A DNA stretch of 43,565 nt from Firmicutes bacterium FC7 (GCA_022760735.1 JAKELU010000007.1:26177-69741); one strand, 5' to 3'. Counted from the stretch's first letter, positions 24,371 through 33,123 are shown. Numbers and translations are program-made. The notes: generated by a model from the sequence alone, not told the origin.

Positions 24371-24607
24371 ATGAGTGAAAAACAACTAACTGAACAATTA
24401 AAAAGAAGTTACACAGCTTGGGCAATGAATAGGGTTGAGTTCTTACATTACAATTGTGGAATCTCACTCAATTACATTGCCCAATCTGTTGGTGTCAGTT
24501 ACACCAAGTTAAAAAGGTTCATCCAACATGGTGAAGGTGATTATAACCTTACTGACCAAGAATTATTGGAATTAAATAATAAACTGGACACAATGTTCAG
24601 GTATTAA
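24371..24607 (+). CDS. Small HTH-like protein 4 of 4
   Basis: A 78-aa protein. The core LNYIAQSVGVSYTKLKRFIQHG matches the helix-turn-helix of its three neighbours, with LTDQELLELNNKLDTMF as the following helix. The N-terminal part (QLKRSYTAWAMNRVEFLHYN) is longer than in the others. The ribosome-binding site is weak, so translation may depend on coupling to gene 3, whose stop is 3 bp upstream. Function unknown. Confidence 0.68.
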   Translation: MSEKQLTEQLKRSYTAWAMNRVEFLHYNCGISLNYIAQSVGVSYTKLKRFIQHGEGDYNLTDQELLELNNKLDTMFRY

Positions 24608-24623
24608 GAAAGGGGAAATGACA

Positions 24624-25103
24624 ATGATGAACAACATTAATCAATATTCAAAAATTGAGAATTTCACAGGTGAAAGATTTGGAGACTTACCATATCCACT
24701 TAGGGTGGAACTGTATCAAAAACTACTTCCTGAAGAATACAAGAAGTTTGAAAGAGGGTTTGCCAATGAAGACATTATAGAAAAGGCACAGTCAATCATG
24801 GAATCTTGGTATGATGAAACTAACCCAACGGATGCCAAGAGATTGGAAAGAGCTAGTGAATCTAGGGCAAGGGATAAGGTGTTCAATCTAAAAAGACAAT
24901 TGGAATATGCACAGGCAAAATTGTCCCATTGGGATGAAGTTCTTAAAAATGATGGCATAGTCCCTTATGGGGAAAGGAACAGATTAAAGGCAGAAATTGA
25001 CCAATTAAAAAGAGAATTGGAAGTCACTGAAATGTCTTCAGGTGTTAAAGCTGATGATGTTGAAAATCCTGAAGAAGATTGGATGAATAGTTTATTTGAT
25101 TAA
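24624..25103 (+). CDS. Uncharacterised helical protein of the element operon
   Basis: I do not recognise this 159-aa protein. It is rich in charged residues and largely helical; residues about 70-140 (ASESRARDKVFNLKRQLEYA, later NRLKAEIDQLKRELEVTE) look like a coiled coil with two segments. The acidic tail ends in EEDWMNSLFD, a short peptide of the kind used to dock onto partners. Start ATG 24624 or 24627 suits AAGGGG better than the ATG at 24618. Coiled coil plus acidic tail would fit an assembly or replication accessory protein, but this is only a guess. Confidence 0.65.
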   Translation: MMNNINQYSKIENFTGERFGDLPYPLRVELYQKLLPEEYKKFERGFANEDIIEKAQSIMESWYDETNPTDAKRLERASESRARDKVFNLKRQLEYAQAKLSHWDEVLKNDGIVPYGERNRLKAEIDQLKRELEVTEMSSGVKADDVENPEEDWMNSLFD

Positions 25104-25120
25104 TCAAAGGGGGTTATAAA

Positions 25121-25294
25121 TTGGTTAATGAGAAGAAAAAGAGCAAGAAGAAGGAAGTTCTTAAATACAACAGAGAAGAAGCTGAACAATGGGAAAGAGA
25201 ATGGGAACAAGAATATTTGAATTCTATACCTGAAGAATACAGGGATGACCCTTCAATTTATGAAGTTCTTAGGGAAACTTTCCCTGATTTTTAA
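25121..25294 (+). CDS. Small 57-aa protein with TTG start
   Basis: An open frame begins at TTG 25121 with AAAGGGGG at 5-6 nt spacing and ends at 25294. The product has a lysine-rich head (NEKKKSKKKEVLKYN) and an acidic, aromatic remainder (QWEREWEQEYLNSIPEEY, then DPSIYEVLRETFPDF). It fills the gap between the helical protein and the ATPase and has the same strand and codon use, so it is probably a real operon gene. No family recognised. Confidence 0.6.
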   Translation: MVNEKKKSKKKEVLKYNREEAEQWEREWEQEYLNSIPEEYRDDPSIYEVLRETFPDF

Positions 25295-25323
25295 TCAATA
25301 AGACAGAAAGGATGTTGATTTTC

Positions 25324-26625
25324 ATGTTCAATTATATAGAGAGAAAAAAAGTTGTTGTTGTAGATGACATTATGGGCAGTGGAAAAAGCACATTTGCAAT
25401 ACAAATGATTAATGAATCACCTTTGACCCATAGGTTTCTATTTGTGACCCCTTACCTTAAAGAAGTTGAAAGGGTTAAAAATGCAACCAAGCATAAAAGG
25501 AACTTTATTGACCCTGATGACAAGAATCCAAAGGGGTCAAAGATGCACAGCTTGAAGCAACTGTTGGAACAAGGTGAAGACATTGTCACCACTCATGCAC
25601 TGTTCAAGGAAGCTGATGAAGAAATATTGGACTTGTTGACCCTACACCATTATATTCTAATAATGGATGAAGTGTCTGAAGTCGTTGAAAAGTTTGACAT
25701 TAAGAAGTCTGACATCAACTTGCTATTGAATTCCAATAAAATTGAAGTAGATTCCAAAGGAAAGGTTAAGTGGATTGATAAGGAGTATGATGGGAAATTC
25801 AATTATTTGAAATCAGTCATTGAAACTGACAAAGTATTCCTCCACAATGACACAGCTTTTATATGGACATTCCCAATTGAAGCATTTCAACGATTCAGAC
25901 AAGTATATGTGTTGACCTACATGTTCCAAGCACAGATTCAAAGGTATTATTTTGACATTCATGGTTTGGAATACACAATGAAAAGTGTTGGAATTGTGGA
26001 ATCAGAAACAGGTTCATTGGCAATGACCTTAAAAGATGGAATATTGACACCAAGAATTGTTCCTGTTTATGAATTGATTGATTACAGAAAACCTGAAGTC
26101 AGTAGATTCAAAGACCTGATTAATATTTGTGAAGATGACAAGTTGAATTCAATTGGAATAAGCACTTCAAAACAAGGTTTTGACAACCTGACATTTAGCA
26201 AATTGACCAAGTTAAAAAAATCAAGTCTAATAAGTAAGACACTTAGGAACAATCTTTATAACTGGTTCAGGCACAGAAACAATGTAAAATCCGACCAAGT
26301 CATGTGGACTTGTCCAAAGGATGTAAGACCAATAATCAGTCCACAAGGTTATTCCAAGGGGTTTGTCAGTAGTAATGCAAGGGCAACCAATGAGTTCAGG
26401 GACAGGACTGTTGTTGCTTATGTACTAAATAGATTCATGAACCCTTCCATTGTTGGATTCTTTGAATCCTATGATGTTACAGTTGACCAAGACCTTTATG
26501 CTTTGTCAGAACTGTTACAATGGTTATTCAGGTCAGCCGTAAGGGATGACAAACCAATAGAACTGTATATACCAAGTAACAGAATGAGAACATTGTTAAA
26601 GGCTTGGCTGTCAGGTGAAATTTAA
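25324..26625 (+). CDS. P-loop ATPase, SF2-helicase-like, phage type
   Basis: A 433-aa protein with a Walker A motif DDIMGSGKST at the very N-terminus, RFLFVTPYLKEVERV (motif Ia-like), VTTHALF (Ib-like), a Walker B/DEAH-like ILIMDEVSEV, and, in the second domain, VYVLTYMF and QWLFRSAVRDDKPIELY, which recalls motif VI with its arginines. This is the layout of origin-binding or DEAD/DEAH-like helicases carried by phages. It is probably the replication protein of the element, perhaps acting at the repeats upstream. ATG 25324 is 12 nt from AGAAAGG; an ATG at 25312 touches that SD. Last gene of the operon. Confidence 0.75.
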   Translation: MFNYIERKKVVVVDDIMGSGKSTFAIQMINESPLTHRFLFVTPYLKEVERVKNATKHKRNFIDPDDKNPKGSKMHSLKQLLEQGEDIVTTHALFKEADEEILDLLTLHHYILIMDEVSEVVEKFDIKKSDINLLLNSNKIEVDSKGKVKWIDKEYDGKFNYLKSVIETDKVFLHNDTAFIWTFPIEAFQRFRQVYVLTYMFQAQIQRYYFDIHGLEYTMKSVGIVESETGSLAMTLKDGILTPRIVPVYELIDYRKPEVSRFKDLINICEDDKLNSIGISTSKQGFDNLTFSKLTKLKKSSLISKTLRNNLYNWFRHRNNVKSDQVMWTCPKDVRPIISPQGYSKGFVSSNARATNEFRDRTVVAYVLNRFMNPSIVGFFESYDVTVDQDLYALSELLQWLFRSAVRDDKPIELYIPSNRMRTLLKAWLSGEI

Positions 26626-26632
26626 CCATAAG

Positions 26633-26668
26633 AAAAGGGGAATGCTTAATTGCAGACCCCCTTTTTTT
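26633..26668. terminator. Terminator of the rightward operon
   Basis: AAAAGGGG and CCCCTTTT pair across a 17-nt loop (itself with a small GC-AATT-GC hairpin), followed by a T-run on the plus strand. It also ends the convergent 53-aa gene, whose stop lies at its right edge. Confidence 0.75.
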
Positions 26669-26828
26669 ATAGTTTTAACCCTTCTTCTTCAGCCTTCTTC
26701 TTCATCTTCAAATATTCTTCATAGGATTCCACAGCTTCCTGTGGTGCATCTTCTTCAATCCCAATAAGTTCAGCATCATCATTGAAAATTGCATAGTCCC
26801 AAAATAATGGTTTTTCTTGTGTTTTCAA
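26667..26828 (-). CDS. Small acidic 53-aa protein at the right end of the element
   Basis: TTG at 26828, with AAAGGGGGTGA upstream, opens a 53-codon frame: EKPLFWDYAIFNDDAELIG, then EEDAPQEAVESYEEYLKMKKKAEEE. The product is acidic and ends in a charged helix. It is the only minus-strand gene at this end, starting 26 bp inside the attP arm. In the integrated state it lies 34 bp downstream of the truncated host yyaL fragment in the same direction; in the circular form it would lie downstream of the recombinase and yyaL copy. A recombination directionality factor is one possibility; no motif proves it. Confidence 0.6.
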   Translation of the reverse strand: MKTQEKPLFWDYAIFNDDAELIGIEEDAPQEAVESYEEYLKMKKKAEEEGLKL

Positions 26829-26853
26829 TGGATTCACCCCCTTTCAACAATCC

Positions 26854-26884
26854 TGAACATCCTTAATATTGACACCAATGACAA
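26854..26884 (-). other. Attachment site attR
   Basis: The core TGACACCAATGACAA lies at 26870-26884. To its left is the element arm beginning TGAACATCC (26854); to its right is chromosomal yyaL. Joining the two element arms gives an attP of 21 + 4 + 21 bp with outer TGAACAT/ATGTTCA arms and inner TTGTCA/TGTCAA. Confidence 0.85.
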
Positions 26885-27027
26885 GTACTATAACCAATGG
26901 ATATAAACAAAAGTTTATTTTCTTTCTTTGCTTTATTTAACGCTTCTACTCCCCATGGATACCAATCTATAGGGTTATCTTTATGTTGCAATAAATATGG
27001 TGATTTTTCATGAGATAATCTATTCAT
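26863..27027 (-). pseudogene. Native 5' fragment of yyaL, cut off by the element
   Basis: ATG at 27027, with GGGAAGTGATTTT before it, opens 54 codons: [47 protein letters not shown], then QY and stop. The first 52 residues are the true YyaL N-terminus through the CHWC motif; the last two come from the element. The chromosomal promoter region contains TATAAT-like -10 sequences at about 27045-27062. Joined across the core to 18861 leftward, it restores an uninterrupted frame ([12 protein letters not shown]), which proves that this is the original gene and sets the insertion point. Confidence 0.9.
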
Positions 27028-27111
27028 AAAATCACTTCCCTTTTACGATTATTATAGAGTATTATACCCAAGGATTGGTAAAATAATGATAAGATATAAC
27101 AATCATTTATA

Positions 27112-27155
27112 AAGGCCATTAATGACTCTATGTCCTTAATGGCCTTCTCTTTTTT
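27112..27155. terminator. Hairpin between polC and yyaL
   Basis: AAGGCCATTAA and TTAATGGCCTT form a perfect 11-bp stem with a 13-nt loop. The T-run (27150-27155) is on the plus-strand side; on the minus strand only TTTATAAA follows. It probably ends polC transcription, and would also stop plus-strand read-through from the element. Confidence 0.75.
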
Positions 27156-27173
27156 ACGCAATTATTTTAAATC

Positions 27174-30100
27174 TTAACCTAAAACGTCAAACAAACTCAA
27201 CTGATTACTTTCTGGAAGCCCTTCTAGACAGTTGAATTTTTTTAATAGTTCAATGCTGGCATTTCCAATTTTTGCTCTATTTTTTAAATCTTCAATTGAA
27301 GTAAATGGCTCTTCTTGAGCAGCATTATATATTCCTTCTGCAGCTACATTGCCCATTCCAGCAATACTGTTAAATGGAGGTCTTAAACACCCATCTTCTA
27401 TCTGAAATTTAGTAGCATGTGATTTATACAAATCTACAGGAAGGAATTTAAACCCTCTTTCATACATTTCAAGTACAATTTCTAAATCATCATACATATC
27501 CTTATCTTTTGGTGTAGCTTGATTACCAAGAGCATCAATTTCCCTTAATTTTTCCTTAACCTTTTCTTTGCCAAAAATCATATACTCTGCATCAAAAGCC
27601 TTTGCTCTAATTGTAAAGTAAGCCGCATAATACGCTAAAGGTATATGAACCTTAAACCAAGCTATTCTAAAGGCCATCATTACATATGCAGCTGCATGGG
27701 CTTTAGGAAACATGTACTTAATCTTTTTACAGGATTCAATATACCACTCCGGCACATTATATTTCCTCATCATATTCTCATACTCAGGCCATTTTGGATC
27801 CTTTAAAGCTTTTCCCTTTCTAACTAGCTCCATGATTTTAAATGCACTATCTGGTGGTAATCCTTTTTTAATTAAATAAACCATTATATCATCTCTCGTA
27901 CATACTGCTTCACTGATACTTGTAACTGTTCCTGAATCAACTAAATCTTTAGCGTTGCCCAACCAAACATCAGTACCATGAGAAAGACCCGATATACATA
28001 TTAGATCCATAAATGTCTTTGGCATTGTATCTAAAAGCATCCCTCGTACAAACCTTGTACCAAATTCAGGTACACCAAAAGTCCCCACTTTAGAATTTAT
28101 TTGTTCAGGAGTAACTCCTAGTGCATCTGTAGATGAAAATATGGACATTGTCTCTTTATCATCCATTGGAATAGTCTTAGGATCAACTCCCGTTAAATCT
28201 TGAAGCATCCTAATCATAGTTGGATCATCGTGCCCAAGTATATCAAGTTTTAATAGGTTTTGGTCAATTGAATGATAATCAAAATGTGTTGTAATTATAT
28301 CTGAATTTGGATCATCAGCTGGATGCTGTACAGGACAGAATTCAAATATCTCACGCCCCTTCGGAACAACAATAATTCCTCCTGGGTGCTGACCAGTTGT
28401 TCTTTTAACTCCAGTACACCCTTTAGACAATCTTAAAATTTCAGCCTTATTTACATGGACATTTCTTTCTTCAAAATACTTCTTCACATAACCAAAAGCC
28501 GTCTTTTCAGCAATTGTACCAATAGTTCCAGCTTTAAATGTAGTACCTTTACCGAATATTACTTCTGTATATTTGTGAGCCTTTGCCTGGTATTCTCCTG
28601 AGAAGTTTAAGTCTATATCAGGCTCTTTATCACCATTAAAGCCAAGGAATGTTTCAAATGGTATGTCTATTCCATCCTTATCAAGCTTTTCTCCACAAAC
28701 CGGGCAATCCTTATCTGGAAGGTCAAATCCTATATTATATCCATAATCAGTAAAATCTGAGTATTTACATTTTGGGCACCTATAATGTGGAGGTAATGCA
28801 TTTACTTCGGTTATACCAGTCATATAGGCTACTACAGATGAACCAACAGACCCCCTTGAACCTACCAAGTATCCATCTTCATTAGATTTCCAAACTAATT
28901 TTTGTGCAATTATATACATGACTGAGAATCCATTTTTAATAATGGAATCCAATTCTTTTTCAAGTCTTTGCTCTACTAGCTCTGGTAATGGATCACCATA
29001 CAATTCGTGTGCCTTTCCGTAGGTAATATCCCTAATTGTCTGCTCACACCCTTCAATATGAGGAGTTGCTTTTTCCGGTGATATTGGACTAATTTGCTCA
29101 CACATATCAGCAATCATATTTGTATTAGTAACCACTACCTCATAGGCTTTATCTTTGCCTAAATATGCAAATTCTTCCAACATTTCCTCAGTTGTTCTTA
29201 GATACAGTGGTGCCTGTTGATCTGCATCCTTAAAGCCCTGACCAGCTTCTAGAATACGTCTATAGATTTCATCTTCAGGGTCCATAAAGTGAACATCACC
29301 AGTTGCAACTACCGGCTTATTTAACTTCTCACCCAATGCTATAATTTTCTTGTTAATTTCTTTTAGATAATCCCTATCAGGAACCTGTTCATTTCTAACT
29401 AAGTATTCATTATTACCTATAGGCTGGATTTCTAAATAATCGTAGTCTTCTGCTATAGATTCTATTTCCTCATCTGATTTACCAAGCAATATTGCCTGAT
29501 AAAGCTCCCCCTCGCTACATCCGCTACCTATAATTAGTCCTTCTGAATATTTCTTATATAAACTCTTCAATATACGAGGTCTTTTATAGAAATAATCCAA
29601 ATGGGAATATGATACTAATTTATACAGATTTTTTAAACCTACGTAATCTTTAGCAAGGATTATAGCATGATATGTTTTTAGCTTCTTGAACTCTTCCTTC
29701 TTTGCCTCTTCATCTGTACCAACAACATCTATATCGTCTAAATTCTTCGCTCCTCTTTCTTTAAGTTTCTCAAGCATAATGTTAAATACCTGAACGGTTG
29801 TCTTAACATCGTCTAAAGCCCTATGTGCCACTTCCACTTTTATATTTAAGTTCTTAGCAATTCTTCCTAATTTATAGGATTTGAATTCTGGGAATAACTG
29901 TTGTGCTAAAGATAAGGTATCTACATAAGTAAAGTCAAAATCATACCCCAAACTTTTTGCATTATGCTTTAGAAAATTAATATCAAAGGCAGCATTATGT
30001 GCAACTAATACACTATCCTCAAGAAATTCCAGCATTTTCGGAAAGACTTTGTCTATAGTCTCAGCATCCTTAACCATGTCGTCAGTGATATTCGTTACCT

Positions 30101-31508
30101 CTACTACACGCTGTGGTATAGGTTTTTCAGGATTTACGAAACAGCTAAATTCGTCTAAAATCTTTCCACCTCTAATCTTCATAATCCCTATTTCAGTGAT
30201 TTTCTCAGTTACAGGTGAAAATCCTGTAGTCTCTAAGTCCAGCACACAATAAGTTGTATCAATACTTTGGCCTTTTGAACTGGTTACTGAAGGTTTTTTA
30301 TCAGGTGCCAAATATGCTTCTACACCATAAATAACCTTCATATTAGGGTTGTCCCTTCCAAGAAGCTTATGTGCTTCTGGAAATGCTTGTACTACTCCAT
30401 GGTCTGTGATGGCAATTGACTTCATTCCCCATCTCATTGCTCTTTTAATTAAATCACTAGCACTAGATACTGCGTCCATTTGACTCATTTGGGTATGCAT
30501 GTGGAGTTCAACTCTTTTTAATTCTGCCCTGTCAATTCTTTGGACTTTTTTCATACCAGGACTTTCAATAATAGTATTGGCAATAATTTCAACTTCACCA
30601 GTAAAATTACTATATCCTGCATTTCCTAAAATTCTGACACCCTTAGATTTGCCAAGCCTGGACATTATCTCCTTTTCCTCTCCACCTTTTACAAAGGATT
30701 TGCAAGTTATTGAACTAGAGCCATCATATATATCAAAGGAAATTAAAACTTTCCCACTTTTCAATTCCTTGGATTCAAGGTTAGAAAGTTCACCTTCGAT
30801 AGCCACTCTTCCTTCATTAGGAGATATATCAGTAATTTTAATTATGGGTTCTTTAATCTTAGAACTTCTACCTAATATAAGAGCAGGGTCTCCTTTTTTA
30901 TCATTATCAAGATCCTTATCCTGCTTATTATCTATTGACTTTTCAGGTATAAAGTATACTGGCTTTGATTGTTCTTCATCCTTTGCAAGCTTTAGCTCTT
31001 GCTCTTCAATATCATCGATTATTTTTATTATATCTTCATCATCTACTTGATCATGAAATCTGATTTCGTAATTTGTACCATATAATTTAAATATTAAATC
31101 CTTAATTTCTCGATCATAATTATTAGATTTTAAGTATTCTGAAACAACATTTTTAAAATTAAAAGTAATTATATTTTCACTTATCTCATAGCTACAATTA
31201 TTTAAGGATGCCTTAAGGACAGGATATCTATCTGTTAATATAGATATTAGATCCCTTAATTCATCCTTAATAGATTTCTTTTCAGTCCCCTCTTTATAAT
31301 TGACTGTAATACTTGAATCACTTAGACAAAATCTATTCTTAATGAAATCATTTAAATCTGTAAGCTCTCTAACGTTTATATATCTATCTGAACTGATACT
31401 TATGTCCAATGTCTTTGTATTCTTTAGTATAATAACTTTCTCAACATAAGCATTCCCTAAATTCTCACTGGTTTCATAATCTATAAATACATCTTTAACT
31501 TTTTTCAT
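27174..31508 (-). CDS. polC: DNA polymerase III alpha subunit, PolC type
   Basis: The replicative polymerase of low-GC Gram-positives with built-in 3'-5' proofreading. It has about 1,444 aa, normal for PolC. In order: N-terminal domain; OB fold (SNLESKELKSGKVLISFDIY region, about 235-320); PHP domain start (LHMHTQMSQMDAVSS, near 337); the inserted DEDDh exonuclease (YCVLDLETTGF, ILEDSVLVAHNAAFDINFL, AHRALDD); rest of PHP; palm with the zinc cysteines CPKCKY and CPVCGE and the catalytic EPDIDLNFSGEYQ; fingers and beta-clamp region with a C-terminal QLSLFD clamp motif. ATG at 31508 has GAGGG at 9 nt. Monocistronic, with a consensus promoter at 31549-31577. Confidence 0.98.
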   Translation of the reverse strand: MKKVKDVFIDYETSENLGNAYVEKVIILKNTKTLDISISSDRYINVRELTDLNDFIKNRFCLSDSSITVNYKEGTEKKSIKDELRDLISILTDRYPVLKASLNNCSYEISENIITFNFKNVVSEYLKSNNYDREIKDLIFKLYGTNYEIRFHDQVDDEDIIKIIDDIEEQELKLAKDEEQSKPVYFIPEKSIDNKQDKDLDNDKKGDPALILGRSSKIKEPIIKITDISPNEGRVAIEGELSNLESKELKSGKVLISFDIYDGSSSITCKSFVKGGEEKEIMSRLGKSKGVRILGNAGYSNFTGEVEIIANTIIESPGMKKVQRIDRAELKRVELHMHTQMSQMDAVSSASDLIKRAMRWGMKSIAITDHGVVQAFPEAHKLLGRDNPNMKVIYGVEAYLAPDKKPSVTSSKGQSIDTTYCVLDLETTGFSPVTEKITEIGIMKIRGGKILDEFSCFVNPEKPIPQRVVEVTNITDDMVKDAETIDKVFPKMLEFLEDSVLVAHNAAFDINFLKHNAKSLGYDFDFTYVDTLSLAQQLFPEFKSYKLGRIAKNLNIKVEVAHRALDDVKTTVQVFNIMLEKLKERGAKNLDDIDVVGTDEEAKKEEFKKLKTYHAIILAKDYVGLKNLYKLVSYSHLDYFYKRPRILKSLYKKYSEGLIIGSGCSEGELYQAILLGKSDEEIESIAEDYDYLEIQPIGNNEYLVRNEQVPDRDYLKEINKKIIALGEKLNKPVVATGDVHFMDPEDEIYRRILEAGQGFKDADQQAPLYLRTTEEMLEEFAYLGKDKAYEVVVTNTNMIADMCEQISPISPEKATPHIEGCEQTIRDITYGKAHELYGDPLPELVEQRLEKELDSIIKNGFSVMYIIAQKLVWKSNEDGYLVGSRGSVGSSVVAYMTGITEVNALPPHYRCPKCKYSDFTDYGYNIGFDLPDKDCPVCGEKLDKDGIDIPFETFLGFNGDKEPDIDLNFSGEYQAKAHKYTEVIFGKGTTFKAGTIGTIAEKTAFGYVKKYFEERNVHVNKAEILRLSKGCTGVKRTTGQHPGGIIVVPKGREIFEFCPVQHPADDPNSDIITTHFDYHSIDQNLLKLDILGHDDPTMIRMLQDLTGVDPKTIPMDDKETMSIFSSTDALGVTPEQINSKVGTFGVPEFGTRFVRGMLLDTMPKTFMDLICISGLSHGTDVWLGNAKDLVDSGTVTSISEAVCTRDDIMVYLIKKGLPPDSAFKIMELVRKGKALKDPKWPEYENMMRKYNVPEWYIESCKKIKYMFPKAHAAAYVMMAFRIAWFKVHIPLAYYAAYFTIRAKAFDAEYMIFGKEKVKEKLREIDALGNQATPKDKDMYDDLEIVLEMYERGFKFLPVDLYKSHATKFQIEDGCLRPPFNSIAGMGNVAAEGIYNAAQEEPFTSIEDLKNRAKIGNASIELLKKFNCLEGLPESNQLSLFDVLG

Positions 31509-31548
31509 TCGCACATACCCTCTTGATTAAATAATAGTACATTTATTA

Positions 31549-31577
31549 ATTATATACCATTATTTCATTATTTGTAA
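31549..31577 (-). promoter_or_regulatory. Sigma-A promoter of polC
   Basis: TTACAA, 17 nt, TATAAT on the minus strand, about 40 bp upstream of the polC start. Confidence 0.6.
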
Positions 31578-31600
31578 TGTTGTAGAGAATATTTCTAAAA

Positions 31601-32947
31601 CTATTCATTTTTTCTTAATCTACATGCTATTAGACCTATAATCAATCCTAATAAAGAAACTAGTAACCATCCAAATCCATATTTAAATCCTGGCAAATAA
31701 TTTGTTGCTATCTCAATAATCTTACTTATTATTGCATTTTTCTTGACCACATCAGGTAACGCGTTTATAAAATCAAGTATTGAAGGTATTATTGTAAGAC
31801 CAATAGTCCATTTATATATAATACTATTTTTCTTAATTATTGGACCCATAAGCGATAAGGCTATTAAACTTATAGCTAAGGGATGTAGGAACATAAGTAC
31901 TGGTATTGATAACTGTATAATTGTATTCAAGCCAAAATTTGCAATAATAAATGATGCTAATGTAAAGACAAAAGCATAACCTTTATATGACATTGAGTTA
32001 GGAAATAAATTTGTAAACATTTCAGAACATGAAGTTATAAGTCCTATGGCAGTTTTTAGGCAAGCAACACCAACTATACCGGCTAACAATACCTTGCCTA
32101 TAATACCAAAGTAATGGTCACTCACCATAGATATAATTAAGCCACCATTGTTGGCTCTAGCAACACTACCAAGGCTTGTGGCTCCTAAGTAGGATAATGA
32201 TGAGTAAATCATCCCCATACCAACTACACATACTAAACTTGATTTAATAGTTTCTTTTCCAATAAATTTTGGATTAGTAATCCCTAATTTTTCAACATTA
32301 GAAATAATTACAATAGCAAATGCTAGTCCAGCTAAGGCATCAATTGTATTATATCCATCTAGAAGCCCAGTAATAAAAGGTGTATTTGCATAATTACCCT
32401 GAGGCACAAAATCACGAGCGACACCCATGGGTTTGGCAAAAGTTATAATTAACAATACTGATAATAATATCATAAATGCTGGAGTTAAGTATTTTCCTAT
32501 CCAATCTATTATCCTTCCAGGTTTTAAAGAATAATATAGAGTAATTGCAAAAAAAACAACAGAAAATAGCAATAGTCCAACTTTTAAATGTTTCTCTGAG
32601 ACAAATGGATGAATTCCAACCTCAAAAGCAACAGTTGCTGTTCTTGGTATAGCAAATAATGGACCTATAGTTAAATATAATGCACAAGTAAAAAATATTG
32701 AATAAGCGTGGCTAACTGGCTTTGCCATCTCATATAAATTCTCACTTTTTGATAAACCAGCGGCTACAACACCAAGTACTGGCAGACCAACTCCAGTTAT
32801 TAAAAAGCCGATTGTTGATAGAAGTGTATTACTACCCGCATCCTGTCCCATTTTTACAGGAAATATTAAATTCCCAGCTCCAAAAAATAAACCAAATAAC
32901 AAAGAGCCAATTAATAAATTCTGTTTAAATGTCAATTTTTCCTTCAT
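31601..32947 (-). CDS. brnQ: Branched-chain amino acid transporter BrnQ
   Basis: A Na+-coupled carrier for leucine, isoleucine and valine (LIVCS family), 448 aa with twelve hydrophobic segments. The N-terminus FKQNLLIGSLLFGLFFGAGN and NLIFPVKMGQDAG is the family signature, and the SIGFLITGVGLPVLGVVAAG-type TM2 follows. AGGAGGT precedes the start, and a TTTACT-17-TATAAT promoter lies at 32980-33008. The leader is short, with no T-box. It is alone in its transcription unit, with no clear terminator before polC. Confidence 0.94.
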   Translation of the reverse strand: MKEKLTFKQNLLIGSLLFGLFFGAGNLIFPVKMGQDAGSNTLLSTIGFLITGVGLPVLGVVAAGLSKSENLYEMAKPVSHAYSIFFTCALYLTIGPLFAIPRTATVAFEVGIHPFVSEKHLKVGLLLFSVVFFAITLYYSLKPGRIIDWIGKYLTPAFMILLSVLLIITFAKPMGVARDFVPQGNYANTPFITGLLDGYNTIDALAGLAFAIVIISNVEKLGITNPKFIGKETIKSSLVCVVGMGMIYSSLSYLGATSLGSVARANNGGLIISMVSDHYFGIIGKVLLAGIVGVACLKTAIGLITSCSEMFTNLFPNSMSYKGYAFVFTLASFIIANFGLNTIIQLSIPVLMFLHPLAISLIALSLMGPIIKKNSIIYKWTIGLTIIPSILDFINALPDVVKKNAIISKIIEIATNYLPGFKYGFGWLLVSLLGLIIGLIACRLRKNE

Positions 32948-32979
32948 CTATAACCTCCTATTTCTAAATAATAAGTCTA

Positions 32980-33008
32980 ATTATAGTATAGAAAAAAAGC
33001 AAAGTAAA
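32980..33008 (-). promoter_or_regulatory. Sigma-A promoter of brnQ
   Basis: TTTACT, 17 nt, TATAAT on the minus strand, 33 bp upstream of the brnQ start codon. Confidence 0.6.
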
Positions 33009-33123
33009 CCTTTAATTTGTTTTGTTCCACTTTAAATTTTGAAGCTCAGATAATGCATTTATTCAAAATTTTTGGTAAAATACTAAATATGTCCTAATTA
33101 CTATTAACATAAAGGAGAAAATT

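Larger units (their letters stand above)
18862..26884. mobile_element. 8,008-bp serine-recombinase integrative element in yyaL, phage-satellite-like
   Basis: Boundaries are set by the 15-bp direct repeat at 18862-18876 and 26870-26884, and by the two halves of yyaL that lie outside: N-terminus through CHWC on the right, and the rest from HVMN on the left. Core-to-core length is 8,008 bp. Contents are a large serine recombinase, a displaced yyaL 5' copy, an 80-aa ORF, 1.7 kb of structured non-coding DNA, a scaffold-like protein, four small HTH-like proteins, two further small genes, a helicase-like ATPase and a 53-aa ORF at the right end. The sequence is visibly less AT-rich than the flanks and uses several TTG starts, in keeping with foreign origin. 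There are no structural phage genes apart from the scaffold. Confidence 0.92.

Noticed and set aside
23636-24607. Toxin-antitoxin pairs among the small genes
   Set aside because: All four proteins share one helix-turn-helix pattern; no toxin family motif is present.
18862-26884. Element as an ordinary prophage remnant
   Set aside because: No lysis, tail, portal or terminase genes or their fragments; ends, recombinase and operon look intact rather than decayed.
30499-31050. 183-codon plus-strand open frame inside polC
   Set aside because: Antisense shadow of a well-conserved gene, with serine/proline-biased translation and no start signal.
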